From contig CP054182.1 of NCBI GenBank assembly GCA_015709675.1, forward strand, positions 3,079,448 through 3,143,447: a stretch of 64,000 nt of DNA, in the 5' to 3' direction. Under the pieces are notes generated by a model that did not search any database, was not told the origin of the DNA, and saw nothing but the letters and a program-made list of their open reading frames with translations. Positions 51,825 to 60,869 of this stretch are shown here, in pieces; positions within the stretch are counted from its first letter, which is position 1; the number at the start of each line of letters is the position of its first letter. Both the position numbers and the translations under genes were made by a program. The DNA comes from Ignavibacteriales bacterium (GTDB taxonomy: Bacteria; Bacteroidota; Ignavibacteria; Ignavibacteriales; Ignavibacteriaceae).

Positions 51825-53725
51825 TGAAATCAGCTGCCCTCTCAGTTTATATACTCCTTTTATTTCTGCAGGGTCCGGGGTTTTCAGCAGAGCCCGATTC
51901 TATTCCGGATCCTGACACAGCGCTGAAACCCTTTTATTATACACAATATGACAAACAACTGGTAACTCATCTTTTTACAAATAAGCTGTTGTATAAGGGA
52001 AGTTACAGCGGAGCAGAGTTCTTCGCAAAGAATATTTTCACGTCAACCATAACGGAAGTTTCATCAAAATTCATCAAAGATGAGGAGGAGACGGAAATAA
52101 CCGGTGAATATTTTCTGAACCGTTCAGTCAGCACCGGTATATCAGCATCAAGAATTGCACAGAATGATAACCGCTCCGTTGAACTCAACTCCTCGGCACT
52201 TAACCGATACACCCTGCATCTGGGCATAAAACCGGCTGGAGAATTATATATACAATCCTTTGCCGGATACTCAGGGCATAAGCAGCTGAATGAAAACAAC
52301 AGCGGGGTTTACTATGGTGCTTCAGCAATACTCCCGGAAACATTTTTTGAGAATACCAGGACTGAGGGATCTGTTCTTCTGAGTAATGAAGATATTATGC
52401 CCCGCAGAAACCTGAACAGGACAGTGCGCCTTAGTGTGGTTAATCTGTTTCCGGAGGCAGTCCTGATGGGTATCAGTGCTGATTACACAAACCAGAGAAG
52501 GGACTTCTATCTCAACGCAGACCCTGCGCTGCAGTCACTCCACAGTATAACAAGAAATATTCAAACCCGCAGCGAAATAAAATCAGAACTCAGCGGCTTT
52601 GTCCAGTCGGGTAATTTGTTTCCTCTCATCAGAGCCGAAGGAGAATTCCGGCTGCAATACCGAACGGTTGACAGAGATTACCGTTACAAACCCATCACTT
52701 TCACCAATGCAACCGGACTTGGCTCTGAATTAAGTGCTTTTCGTTTTGAGGGAAGCGGCAGTGCGGCTATCAACTTTTATCCGGTACTGATCCGGCTCAG
52801 GGGCACCATTATCCAGCAGGAAGAGAAAAACAGTCTTCGCAGTGAACCCTCCGTAGATGCTTTTCTTCTTCAGCAGTTTAATCAAAAAGAGCAGGAAAAG
52901 AACTTCCTGACAACCCGGATAAGTTTAGGCACATCAATCTCATGGTATCTTTCGGAAGATGAGTTTTTTGCACTCGATGCAACGCAGCAAAAACTCACGT
53001 ATGATACGCCTGCCCTTCTGAATTATGATGACCGGGATGAACTGATGAGTGTTCTGAGAATTTCGTATGAAAATCGCACAAAACGTGAGTTTCAGTGGTC
53101 AGCTGGTCTGGAAGGTTATATTTCGCGGAACGCATACCTTTTTGCCCAAAGAAGCGCCAACAACTCCCATAACCGTTTTCTGAAGTATTTTGCCTCATCC
53201 CTGCTCCGGTTCCCAGGACTTACCTCACGGAACTATGCAGAGGTTTCCGCGCTTTATACTGTATACGATTTTGAGGATCTTCTCCCTAATTATAGGAGTC
53301 TCTCTTTCAGGCAGTTTTTTCTCTCCGACTCAACATCCGTTCCGCTTAGCGGAGGTTTGTCTTTTCAGGCGGATATCAGTCTGAAACTGGCGGAACAGGG
53401 TTTTCTCTACTGGGAAGAGTTCAGCACTTTGCCTGAAAGATATGTTAAAGAATTTCTGATTTCTCCTAAACTTGAATACCGTTTTTTTGATCTGGTCATA
53501 TTTGCCGGTTACCGATTTCTGAACATATCCCTTTTCCGTTATGAAAAGACCGTAAAATCTCTCAGTGAGAATTATAGCTCCAGCGGGCCGGTGTTTTCAT
53601 TGTATTATAGCCGGGGTGAAAAGTATTCTGCCTCTCTGAGTATTTATCAGGAGTATCAGAAAAGCAATACCACGTCCGGCAGGCAGAATTCAAATATAAA
53701 CACCTCTGTGCAGTGGTTTTTTTAG
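51824..53725 (+). CDS. Hypothetical outer-membrane beta-barrel protein
   Basis: Protein of 633 residues with a signal peptide (about 1-22). Beyond about residue 60 it consists of amphipathic strands with many Tyr, Phe and Arg and turns rich in Asn and Asp, and it ends in TSVQWFF with aromatic C-terminal residues, as in outer-membrane barrels. No plug or known family motif was recognised. Its coupling to the FnIII lipoprotein suggests a two-part outer-membrane complex (inference). Confidence 0.72.
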   Translation: MKSAALSVYILLLFLQGPGFSAEPDSIPDPDTALKPFYYTQYDKQLVTHLFTNKLLYKGSYSGAEFFAKNIFTSTITEVSSKFIKDEEETEITGEYFLNRSVSTGISASRIAQNDNRSVELNSSALNRYTLHLGIKPAGELYIQSFAGYSGHKQLNENNSGVYYGASAILPETFFENTRTEGSVLLSNEDIMPRRNLNRTVRLSVVNLFPEAVLMGISADYTNQRRDFYLNADPALQSLHSITRNIQTRSEIKSELSGFVQSGNLFPLIRAEGEFRLQYRTVDRDYRYKPITFTNATGLGSELSAFRFEGSGSAAINFYPVLIRLRGTIIQQEEKNSLRSEPSVDAFLLQQFNQKEQEKNFLTTRISLGTSISWYLSEDEFFALDATQQKLTYDTPALLNYDDRDELMSVLRISYENRTKREFQWSAGLEGYISRNAYLFAQRSANNSHNRFLKYFASSLLRFPGLTSRNYAEVSALYTVYDFEDLLPNYRSLSFRQFFLSDSTSVPLSGGLSFQADISLKLAEQGFLYWEEFSTLPERYVKEFLISPKLEYRFFDLVIFAGYRFLNISLFRYEKTVKSLSENYSSSGPVFSLYYSRGEKYSASLSIYQEYQKSNTTSGRQNSNINTSVQWFF

Positions 53726-53774
53726 TGATGAAATCTCACAGAATTCTTAACTTTCTCAATCAAATTTTGGATGC

Positions 53775-54182
53775 ATGAGTAACTATTTTCTCGAAATACC
53801 AAGTGATGCCTCTCAGCTGATAACTGTTGAGGAGTTCGTAAACTATGCTGCAGCAGAACTGCAGCTGGGCGAGGATATGATTGCTGAAATGCTCCTGATA
53901 GTTACCGAGGCCACAACCAACGCAATAAGACACGCTAATAAAAACAATCCTGAAAAAACCGTGAGCATCCAGATTTACCGAAACGGAGAGTTCATTACAA
54001 TCAGTATTAAAGATCAGGGGGCTGGTTTTGATCCTGACAATATTCCTGATCCAACCACTCCGGAAAATATCCTTAAAGACCATGGGCGCGGTCTGTTTCT
54101 TATGAGAACCTATGCGGAGGATGTACGCTTCAATATCACCCCTGAGGGCACTGAAACAATTCTCATGTTAAAAATAAAATAA
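53775..54182 (+). CDS. Second RsbW-like serine kinase (HATPase_c_2)
   Basis: GHKL ATP-binding protein of 135 residues. N box VTEATTNAIRHANKNNP (about 46-62), G1 box IKDQGAGFDPDNIPDP (about 76-91) and lid DHGRGLFLMRTYAED (about 102-116). No STAS or PP2C gene is adjacent, so its partner is unknown. It might act on the STAS protein encoded near 15.7 kb or on a distant antagonist. It lies between an outer-membrane gene and mdh. Confidence 0.9.
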   Translation: MSNYFLEIPSDASQLITVEEFVNYAAAELQLGEDMIAEMLLIVTEATTNAIRHANKNNPEKTVSIQIYRNGEFITISIKDQGAGFDPDNIPDPTTPENILKDHGRGLFLMRTYAEDVRFNITPEGTETILMLKIK

Positions 54183-54308
54183 GCTGTTATTTTTAACTCT
54201 TCCCCTCCCCTTAATTACTGCTCTCTTTGATCTGCGGTTTGTTTTATTCTCGGATAATTCTTAGGATATTTGAGAGTAAAATTTTCAATTATTTCCAAAG
54301 GATAGAAA

Positions 54309-55274
54309 ATGAGCAGAAAAAAAATAGCTTTAATTGGAGGAGGCCAGATTGGCGGAGTCCTCGCTCAGCTTGCGGCAATGCGTCAGCTTGGCGATGTAAT
54401 TCTTTTTGATATCGTAGAAGATCTTCCGCAGGGTAAAACTCTTGATATTGCTGAGGCCTCTGCAATTGATAAGTTTGATGTATCAGTAAAAGGCACAAAC
54501 GATTACAAAGATATCGCCGGCTCTGATCTGGTAATTATTACCGCAGGACTGCCCCGCAAGCCTGGGATGAGCAGAGATGATTTGCTTTCTGTAAATGCAA
54601 AGATCATGAAAACAGTTGCTGAAGGTGTCCGTGAATATGCACCAAACTCAATTGTAATCATCATCTCAAATCCATTAGACGCAATGGTTACCCTTTTCAA
54701 GAAGGTATCAGGATTCCCTGCCAACAGGGTTATGGGACAGGCAGGAGTCCTCGACTCATCCAGATTTGCCTCATTTATCGCCTGGGAGCTTGGTGTATCG
54801 GTTAAGGATGTAAGCGCACCGGTTCTGGGCGGTCATGGTGACACAATGGTCCCTCTGGTGCGTTATGCCAGTGTGAACGGACTCCCGGTTATGGAATTAC
54901 TGGAAAGAAAATATAATGATTCGGCAAAAGCTAAAGAAGTAATGACTGCCATGGTGGAAAGAACCAAACAGGCCGGCGGAGAGGTCGTAAAACTGCTTAA
55001 AACCGGTTCTGCCTTCTATTCTCCTGCATCAGCAGCTATTCAGATGGCTGAAGCCATTCTGAGGGACGAAAAACGCGTCCTGATGGTCTGTGCGCTTCTT
55101 GAGGGAGAATTTGGTGTTAACGGCTACTACGTTGGCGTACCGGCCATCCTGGGTGCTAATGGTGTTGAGAAAGTTGTTGAAGTATCACTCAACGCAGAAG
55201 AAAAGGCACTGATGGATAATTCAGTTAATGCTGTTACAACCTTAGTGGAGGATATGGAACGGCTCGGGTTTTAA
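54309..55274 (+). CDS. mdh: Malate dehydrogenase
   Basis: NAD-dependent oxidation of malate to oxaloacetate, LDH-like type, 321 residues. Rossmann GGGQIGG (10-16), D34 for NAD preference, substrate arginines R83 and R89 in [11 protein letters not shown], and the catalytic H176 in [15 protein letters not shown] lies six to seven bases before the ATG. A GATATTTG at 54265-54272 is close to the -7 consensus, but the nearest TTTG is 23 bases away, so the promoter remains uncertain. A strong terminator follows. Confidence 0.95.
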   Translation: MSRKKIALIGGGQIGGVLAQLAAMRQLGDVILFDIVEDLPQGKTLDIAEASAIDKFDVSVKGTNDYKDIAGSDLVIITAGLPRKPGMSRDDLLSVNAKIMKTVAEGVREYAPNSIVIIISNPLDAMVTLFKKVSGFPANRVMGQAGVLDSSRFASFIAWELGVSVKDVSAPVLGGHGDTMVPLVRYASVNGLPVMELLERKYNDSAKAKEVMTAMVERTKQAGGEVVKLLKTGSAFYSPASAAIQMAEAILRDEKRVLMVCALLEGEFGVNGYYVGVPAILGANGVEKVVEVSLNAEEKALMDNSVNAVTTLVEDMERLGF

Positions 55275-55296
55275 TCCCCTGATCGAAATAAGCATA

Positions 55297-55328
55297 AAAA
55301 AAACCCGCTCAATTTGAGCGGGTTTTTT
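55297..55328. terminator. Bidirectional terminator between mdh and rpmA
   Basis: AAACCCGCTCA and TGAGCGGGTTT with T runs on both strands. It serves mdh on the plus strand and the rplU-rpmA message on the minus strand. Confidence 0.9.
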
Positions 55329-55348
55329 ATTAAACGGGGTTTAGATTC

Positions 55349-55606
55349 TTAGTTCGCGTTGTAAACAGAAACGAACTGTCTGTCGCCTCTGCCACGCTCA
55401 AACTTAACCTGACCGGTAATAAGGGCAAAAAGAGTGTCATCTCCGCCGATACCGACATTATTGCCAGGATGAAATTTGGTACCACGCTGGCGCACAAGAA
55501 TTTCACCAGCATTGACAACCTGACCACCAAATCTCTTTACGCCGAGCCGCTGGGCATTACTGTCTCTTCCGTTTTTGGTAGAACCCTGACCTTTTTTATG
55601 AGCCAT
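55349..55606 (-). CDS. rpmA: 50S ribosomal protein L27
   Basis: Large-subunit protein near the peptidyl transferase centre, 85 residues. [20 protein letters not shown] and the block [20 protein letters not shown] are canonical. The N-terminus is short and begins with AHKKG, so it is not of the type that needs cleavage by a Prp protease. It is ten bases after rplU. Confidence 0.98.
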   Translation of the reverse strand: MAHKKGQGSTKNGRDSNAQRLGVKRFGGQVVNAGEILVRQRGTKFHPGNNVGIGGDDTLFALITGQVKFERGRGDRQFVSVYNAN

Positions 55607-55616
55607 TGTGTTATCC

Positions 55617-55925
55617 TTATCCTATTTTTGTAATTTCTACACGGGTTAAATCGGTTCTGTGGCCGTAGCTCTTTTTGTAACCGGTTCTTCTTTTCTTTTT
55701 AAATACTAATATTTTATCGTCCTGAACATGCTCAAGCACTTTACCGGATACTTTTAATCCGTTTACATAGGGTGCACCCACTTTTGTACCTGAATCATCA
55801 GAAAGAAGCAGAACTTTATCAAAAGTTACTTCAGACTCAACTTCTGCATGCAGAAGGGGTACATAGTGTTTTTCTTTTTCAGAAACAATAAATTGTTTAC
55901 CTGCAATCTCAACAACTGCGAACAT
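55617..55925 (-). CDS. rplU: 50S ribosomal protein L21
   Basis: Large-subunit protein of 102 residues that contacts 23S rRNA and L20. [20 protein letters not shown] and the C-terminal [20 protein letters not shown] are typical. First gene of the rplU-rpmA pair with its own promoter. Confidence 0.97.
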   Translation of the reverse strand: MFAVVEIAGKQFIVSEKEKHYVPLLHAEVESEVTFDKVLLLSDDSGTKVGAPYVNGLKVSGKVLEHVQDDKILVFKKKRRTGYKKSYGHRTDLTRVEITKIG

Positions 55926-55950
55926 TCAGACTCCGTTTAAAGATAGACCC

Positions 55951-55982
55951 CAAAAATAAGAAATATCAATAAAAAAATCAAA
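55951..55982 (-). promoter_or_regulatory. Bacteroidota-type promoter of rplU-rpmA
   Basis: On the minus strand TTTG (55982-55979), 20 bases, then TATTTTTG (55958-55951), an exact TAnnTTTG. Transcription would begin near 55945, about 20 bases before the rplU ATG. Confidence 0.75.
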
Positions 55983-55991
55983 AATAAAATT

Positions 55992-57038
55992 CTACTTTTT
56001 CAACATGAAATAGAATTCAGAGCCCTGCCCGGGCACACTGTCCACCTGAATTACCGACCCATGGGCCTCTATAATATGCTTCACAATAGCCAGACCTAAC
56101 CCCGTGCCTTCAATTTCCTTGGATCTGGCTTTATCTACCCTGTAAAAGCGCTCAAAAACGCGTGACAGATCCTCTTCGGCGATGCCGATACCTGTATCCC
56201 GGACTGAAATACGGGCTTTTTTCTGTTCACTGCTCACTTCCACCGTTATTTCCCCGGTTTCTGTGTATTTGATCGCATTCTGGATCAGATTATGCATCAC
56301 CTGCTTAAGCCGGTTTTTGTCCCCGTAAACATCAAAATCCTTTTCCGGCAGGATAAACCTGAAACCAATCCCCTTCCGGGCTGCCTCATCAGCATAATCG
56401 GAAAAATTGGTTTTCAAATAATCACACACAGCAAAATAGCGGAAACTCATTTTCATCTCACCTGCTTCGATAAGGGAGATTTCCACCAGATCATTCAGCA
56501 GTGAGGCGAGGTTATTGCTGTGGAACATCGCCTTTTCAAGAAAATGGATATTCACTTTAGGGTCATGAATTGCTCCGTTCAGCAAAGTTTCAAGAAAACC
56601 CTGTATGGCAAAAAGCGGAGTCTTTAATTCATGAGAAACATTACTCAGAAACTCAGTCCTCACCCTCTCAAGCCGGCGGAGTGAGTTAATATCACGCTGA
56701 ATCTGTCTGTAGGCCAGCTGAATTTCCGATTCGAGGTCTTGTAATCCGGAGTTGAGGGTTATACTCTCATGTGAGGGGAGTTCATTTTGCCTGATCTTTC
56801 TGATTACCGCGATCAGTTCTTTAATGTCTGCTCTTTTTCTTCGGTGGAAGAGAAAAGCAAACGATACTGTAAGTACTGAAAATAAAAGAAGGTATAAAAT
56901 GGTTAATTCTTCGGGTACCGCTAAGAAAGAAATAAGAACTGAAACAGAGATATAAAAGATTATATATTCTTTATAGTAAAGAATCCTGCTTCTGAACTGA
57001 ATCAAAATATCAGTAAAGGACTTTAATCCTGTAGCCAA
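55992..57038 (-). CDS. PhoR-like sensor histidine kinase
   Basis: Membrane histidine kinase of 348 residues. Two membrane segments (about 27-41 and 46-64) are separated by only a few residues, so there is almost no periplasmic sensor domain. The H box is SNVSHELKTPLFAIQGF with H136, the N box NLIQNAIKYTETGE, G1 VRDTGIGIAEED and G2 GTGLGLAIVKHII. The start is uncertain: the TTG at 57038 lies inside the response regulator gene, and a TTG at 57005 is an alternative. It probably phosphorylates the PhoB-like protein. Confidence 0.92.
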   Translation of the reverse strand: MATGLKSFTDILIQFRSRILYYKEYIIFYISVSVLISFLAVPEELTILYLLLFSVLTVSFAFLFHRRKRADIKELIAVIRKIRQNELPSHESITLNSGLQDLESEIQLAYRQIQRDINSLRRLERVRTEFLSNVSHELKTPLFAIQGFLETLLNGAIHDPKVNIHFLEKAMFHSNNLASLLNDLVEISLIEAGEMKMSFRYFAVCDYLKTNFSDYADEAARKGIGFRFILPEKDFDVYGDKNRLKQVMHNLIQNAIKYTETGEITVEVSSEQKKARISVRDTGIGIAEEDLSRVFERFYRVDKARSKEIEGTGLGLAIVKHIIEAHGSVIQVDSVPGQGSEFYFMLKK

Positions 57039-57696
57039 CGCCTTTTATTGTCTCAATAGCATCAGAATAGCGGCCAAGTTTTTCACGTATCTTTCTTACA
57101 TGAACATCAATCGTTCTGTCCCCCACATAAACATCGGAGCCCCAGACTTCTTTCAGAAGCAATTCGCGGTTAAGAACTTTGCCGGGGAAACTCATAAGAA
57201 AAAAAAGAAGTTCAAATTCCTTTTTGGGGAAGATGACTTCTTCAGAATTTATATATACGAGATACTTTTCCCGGTTTATGGTTATAGGACCATTTTCAAT
57301 CTGCACAACCGAATGCTCCTGTCCGGATGACTCCATATTTCTGAAAATGGTTTGTACCCGGGCAATCAGTTTTTGGGGTGAAATTGGCTTAACGATATAG
57401 TCATTAGCCCCCATGTTTAAGCCGTTAATTTCATCTGCTTCCGCTGCCTTAGCTGTGAGAAAAATTACCGGAAGTTTCTCCGTTTTTTTATCATCTCTAA
57501 GGCGTTTGCAGACTTCAAACCCGTTAAGTTTAGGCATCATTACATCAAGTATCACAAGATCAGGATTTTCCTGAACTTTACTTAATGCCTCCTCCCCGTC
57601 ATAGGCAGTTATTACAAAATAATTCTCCTTCTCCAGGTTATACCTGACCATCTCAACAATATCTTTCTCATCGTCAACAAGGAGAATTTTTCTCAT
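57010..57696 (-). CDS. OmpR/PhoB-family response regulator
   Basis: Two-component regulator of 228 residues. The receiver domain has acidic D8 and D9, phospho-acceptor D51 in VILDVMMPKLNG, and a conserved Lys in IVKPISPQKL. The C-terminal winged helix shows FPKKEFELLFFLMSFPG and RTIDVHVRKIREKLG, close to PhoB. It is coupled by a four-base overlap with the preceding oxidoreductase gene and is followed by the kinase. Confidence 0.95.
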   Translation of the reverse strand: MRKILLVDDEKDIVEMVRYNLEKENYFVITAYDGEEALSKVQENPDLVILDVMMPKLNGFEVCKRLRDDKKTEKLPVIFLTAKAAEADEINGLNMGANDYIVKPISPQKLIARVQTIFRNMESSGQEHSVVQIENGPITINREKYLVYINSEEVIFPKKEFELLFFLMSFPGKVLNRELLLKEVWGSDVYVGDRTIDVHVRKIREKLGRYSDAIETIKGVGYRIKVLY

Positions 57697-58700
57697 AACT
57701 TGAGTGCTATTTCCTTTTTATCAGAGTTTGACTGATACATCGCCTCAATAATCCGCATGCGTGAAAGTGATTCATTTCCGGGAGAAAGATTAGGATTCAG
57801 CCCTTTACATGCACCGATAAAGTGTTTAATTTCATTCTGGTAAGACTTCTTGAAGAGAGTAATCTCCGATTCAGACTTGAACGGAGTCATATCAACCATA
57901 GTGCCTCCGCTTCTTTTGTAAACCCGGAACGGATTAATACTGGCATTCCCCTTTGAACCATATACATCAAAATATAAATTATCCCTGTCTGAGCCGATTG
58001 ACCAGCTTGATTCAAGGAAAATGAGGGAGTTGTTCGCACAACGAATTTTACTGATTGAAGAATCTTCTACGCTGCTGGTAAAATGTGAAAAATTATGTGT
58101 TGAAACTGACTTAATTGCCGGATAATTTAGCAGCCAGAGACTCAGATCAAGCAGCACGATTCCAAGATCAAAAATAACCCCGCCGCCACTTTTTTCCTTA
58201 TCGGTAAACCATTTGCTGTCACTGCTCTGCTTTTTAAGCCAGCCGGCTTTAACATAGAAAAGTTCACCAATTTCACCGGAATTCGCAATACTCTTCAGCA
58301 GCATAATATCAGGCCGGTAACGCATATTCATTCCAACCATCATGGTTACTTTTGTCTTCTGAGCCAGTTCGACAATGTCCTTTGCCTCCTGATAGGTTCT
58401 GGCAATTGGTTTTTCGATAAGAAGATTAATCTTTCGGCTGATAATCTCCTTTGCGATTTCTGTATGGGTTGAGGTAGGTGTTGCCACTAAAACAGCATCA
58501 ACCTGAACCTCATCAAGCATCTGGCGGTAATCAGTATATGCACCTGATATATTATACTTTTCAGAAACTGTTTTCAGCCGGTTTTTATTTAGTTCGGCCG
58601 CGGCTGGTACGGTAACGCCCGCCATTTTCTTAAGGATTGGTAAATGAACCAGCTGCGCTACACTCCCCAATCCTATTACTGCAATCCTGAAGTTTTCCAT
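57693..58700 (-). CDS. Gfo/Idh/MocA family oxidoreductase
   Basis: NAD(P)-dependent sugar-type dehydrogenase of 335 residues. N-terminal Rossmann motif VIGLGSVAQ (8-16) and the family motif LIEKPIARTYQEA (about 93-105). The central region has GGGVIFDLGIVLLDLSLWLL instead of the common GG...DxGxHxxD form, in which the His of the catalytic pair is replaced (DLGIVLLD). Its substrate is unknown. It sits one base after dxs and is coupled to the response regulator gene. Confidence 0.88.
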   Translation of the reverse strand: MENFRIAVIGLGSVAQLVHLPILKKMAGVTVPAAAELNKNRLKTVSEKYNISGAYTDYRQMLDEVQVDAVLVATPTSTHTEIAKEIISRKINLLIEKPIARTYQEAKDIVELAQKTKVTMMVGMNMRYRPDIMLLKSIANSGEIGELFYVKAGWLKKQSSDSKWFTDKEKSGGGVIFDLGIVLLDLSLWLLNYPAIKSVSTHNFSHFTSSVEDSSISKIRCANNSLIFLESSWSIGSDRDNLYFDVYGSKGNASINPFRVYKRSGGTMVDMTPFKSESEITLFKKSYQNEIKHFIGACKGLNPNLSPGNESLSRMRIIEAMYQSNSDKKEIALKL

Positions 58701-58701
58701 A

Positions 58702-60609
58702 TCAGATCTCTATTTTATGATTTTCCATAAATTCGGCCACTCTTTCGGTTATGCCTCTTGGATCAATCTTAAGCAGCGCGTGAAGTTCTGCCTGAGTTCC
58801 ATGGTCCACAAAATAATCAGGAAGCCCTATACGCAGAAGATCATTCTTCAGGCCTTTGTCAATCATATATTCTGCTACAGCACTGCCGAAGCCGCCGACA
58901 ATACTATTTTCTTCCAAAGTGACTATCTTTGAGTAATTCGCTGCTGCTTCATCAATAATATCGGTATCAAGCGGTTTAACATATCTCATGTTATAAAGGC
59001 CAGCGTTGATTCCCTGTTCCTTCAGAAGAGGCAGAGCCTTTTCAGCATAATCAACCATTGAACCGACTGCAAGAATTGCCACATCCTCCCCTTTATTGAG
59101 CAGTTCACCCTTGCCTATCGGATACATCTCAAACTCTTCTTTCATCTCAACTCCGAGAGCTGATCCTCTTGGGTAGCGGACTGCTACAGGTCCTTTTTTG
59201 TAATAAACCGCCGTATATACCATATTGCGGAGTTCAGCCTCATCCTTAGGGGCCATTATAACCATTCCGGGAATCATTCTTAGATAACTGAGATCAAAGG
59301 TACCATGATGTGTTGGACCATCCGCACCGACAAGTCCCGCACGATCAAGAATAAATACTGCATGTAATTTCTGCAGTGCAACATCATGAATAATCTGATC
59401 AAAAGCTCTCTGCATGAATGTAGAGTATATAGCAACCACTGGAGTGATTCCCTGAGTAGCAAGCCCCGCAGCAAAAGTCACAGCGTGTTCTTCTGCTATA
59501 CCAACATCAATATAATTTGCGGGATGACGCTCCTGAAGGATATTAAGTCCGGTTCCGTCCGGCATTGCAGCAGTGATTCCGACAACTTTCTTATCCTTTT
59601 CTACAATATCGCTCAGTGCATTACCGAAGATGGTTGTATATGCCGGAGGAGCGCCTGATTTTTTGAAGGCCTTTCCGGTAAGTTTGTCAAACGGTGTTGA
59701 GGCATGCAAACGCTGCTCATGAGATTCAGCGGGTGCATAACCCTTTCCTTTCTGTGTAATGGTATGAATAAGGATGGGACCGTTTAACTCTCTGACCTGT
59801 TCAAATAATTTGATCAGCTGATGTAAATTGTGTCCGTTTACCGGCCCAAAATAACGGAATCCCAAAGCTTCAAAAAGCATACCCGGAGTAACAACGGATT
59901 TAATTCCGCTCTCCAGGCGTCCTGCAATTTTTCTGAGGCGGTCGCCAAAAGTATCAAGTTTGCCGGTCATATCCCATACATATCCCTTAAACTTATTGTA
60001 ATCCGGGTGAGCAATCATCTGAGTAAAATAATTTGATAACTGCCACACATTCGGTGCTATTGACATATTATTGTCGTTGAGCACCACAACCAGATCTGAG
60101 CGCAGTACACCGGAGTTATTCATCGCTTCATATGCCATGCCGCCGGTCATTGCGCCATCACCAATAACTGCAACTACTTTATTGCGGGTATTGTTATACT
60201 TCTGAGCAACAGCCATTCCAAGTGCTGCAGAGATGGACGTTGATGCGTGTCCGGCTCCGAAAGTATCGTATTCGCTCTCTGTGCGTTTTAAAAATCCGGA
60301 AATACCATTCAGCTGCCTGATAGTGGGGAGAAGTTCTTTTCTGCCGGTGATAATTTTATGCGGGTATGCCTGATGCCCTGTATCCCACACAATAAGATCA
60401 TCCGGGGTCTTAAATGCCGTGTGAAGCGCAACGGTAAGTTCCACAGTACCGAGTCCGCCTCCAAAGTGACCACCAATCTCCGAAATCACATCAACCATGT
60501 AATTCCGGATATCCTGGCATAGCTCCCGCAGGGTTTTGATATCCATATCCCTCATGCGGGATGGATTATCAATCTGTTTAAGGACTTTATAATTGTTCAT
60601 GTCAACCAT
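58702..60609 (-). CDS. dxs: 1-deoxy-D-xylulose-5-phosphate synthase
   Basis: First step of the non-mevalonate isoprenoid pathway; makes DXP from pyruvate and glyceraldehyde-3-phosphate with ThDP. The 635 residues show DTGHQAYPHKIITGR, the ThDP motif GDGAMTGGMAYEAMN with VVLNDNNMSIAPN, the glutamate in DVGIAEEHAVTFAAG and DRAGLVGADGPTHHG. GGAGAG lies eight bases before the ATG at 60609. Linked to xseAB, as is common in bacteria. Confidence 0.97.
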   Translation of the reverse strand: MVDMNNYKVLKQIDNPSRMRDMDIKTLRELCQDIRNYMVDVISEIGGHFGGGLGTVELTVALHTAFKTPDDLIVWDTGHQAYPHKIITGRKELLPTIRQLNGISGFLKRTESEYDTFGAGHASTSISAALGMAVAQKYNNTRNKVVAVIGDGAMTGGMAYEAMNNSGVLRSDLVVVLNDNNMSIAPNVWQLSNYFTQMIAHPDYNKFKGYVWDMTGKLDTFGDRLRKIAGRLESGIKSVVTPGMLFEALGFRYFGPVNGHNLHQLIKLFEQVRELNGPILIHTITQKGKGYAPAESHEQRLHASTPFDKLTGKAFKKSGAPPAYTTIFGNALSDIVEKDKKVVGITAAMPDGTGLNILQERHPANYIDVGIAEEHAVTFAAGLATQGITPVVAIYSTFMQRAFDQIIHDVALQKLHAVFILDRAGLVGADGPTHHGTFDLSYLRMIPGMVIMAPKDEAELRNMVYTAVYYKKGPVAVRYPRGSALGVEMKEEFEMYPIGKGELLNKGEDVAILAVGSMVDYAEKALPLLKEQGINAGLYNMRYVKPLDTDIIDEAAANYSKIVTLEENSIVGGFGSAVAEYMIDKGLKNDLLRIGLPDYFVDHGTQAELHALLKIDPRGITERVAEFMENHKIEI

Positions 60610-60623
60610 GGAAAGACTCTCCG

Positions 60624-60869
60624 TTATATTTCTTCTTCTTTTTCATCGTTCCCAGTATCAAGCTGGGAAATTTTTGATTTTAGTGTAGTTATTTTTAATT
60701 CAGCTTCGTTAAGCACCTTGAGGCATTCACCAACCAGAATAATACCTTCCTCGTATAATGCGATGCTTTCATTGATATCAATTTCTTCACTCTCAAGAGC
60801 TTCTGATATATATTCAAGCCGTTTCAGTTTGCTGCTGAAAGAGGCACTGTCCTGTTGTTTTTTACTCAT
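60624..60869 (-). CDS. xseB: Exodeoxyribonuclease VII small subunit
   Basis: Small subunit of 81 residues that binds the coiled-coil arms of XseA. It has SFSSKLKRLEYISEALESEE and SIALYEEGIILVGECLKVL, the helical hairpin of the family. It overlaps xseA by eight bases and precedes dxs by 14. Confidence 0.94.
   Translation of the reverse strand: MSKKQQDSASFSSKLKRLEYISEALESEEIDINESIALYEEGIILVGECLKVLNEAELKITTLKSKISQLDTGNDEKEEEI

Noticed and set aside
54238-54272. Promoter for mdh from TTTG and GATATTTG
   Set aside because: The spacing is 23 bases and the octamer has one mismatch, so it is weaker than the accepted sites.
59386-59658. Plus-strand frame inside dxs
   Set aside because: Overlaps the conserved transketolase core of dxs and has no recognisable protein features.
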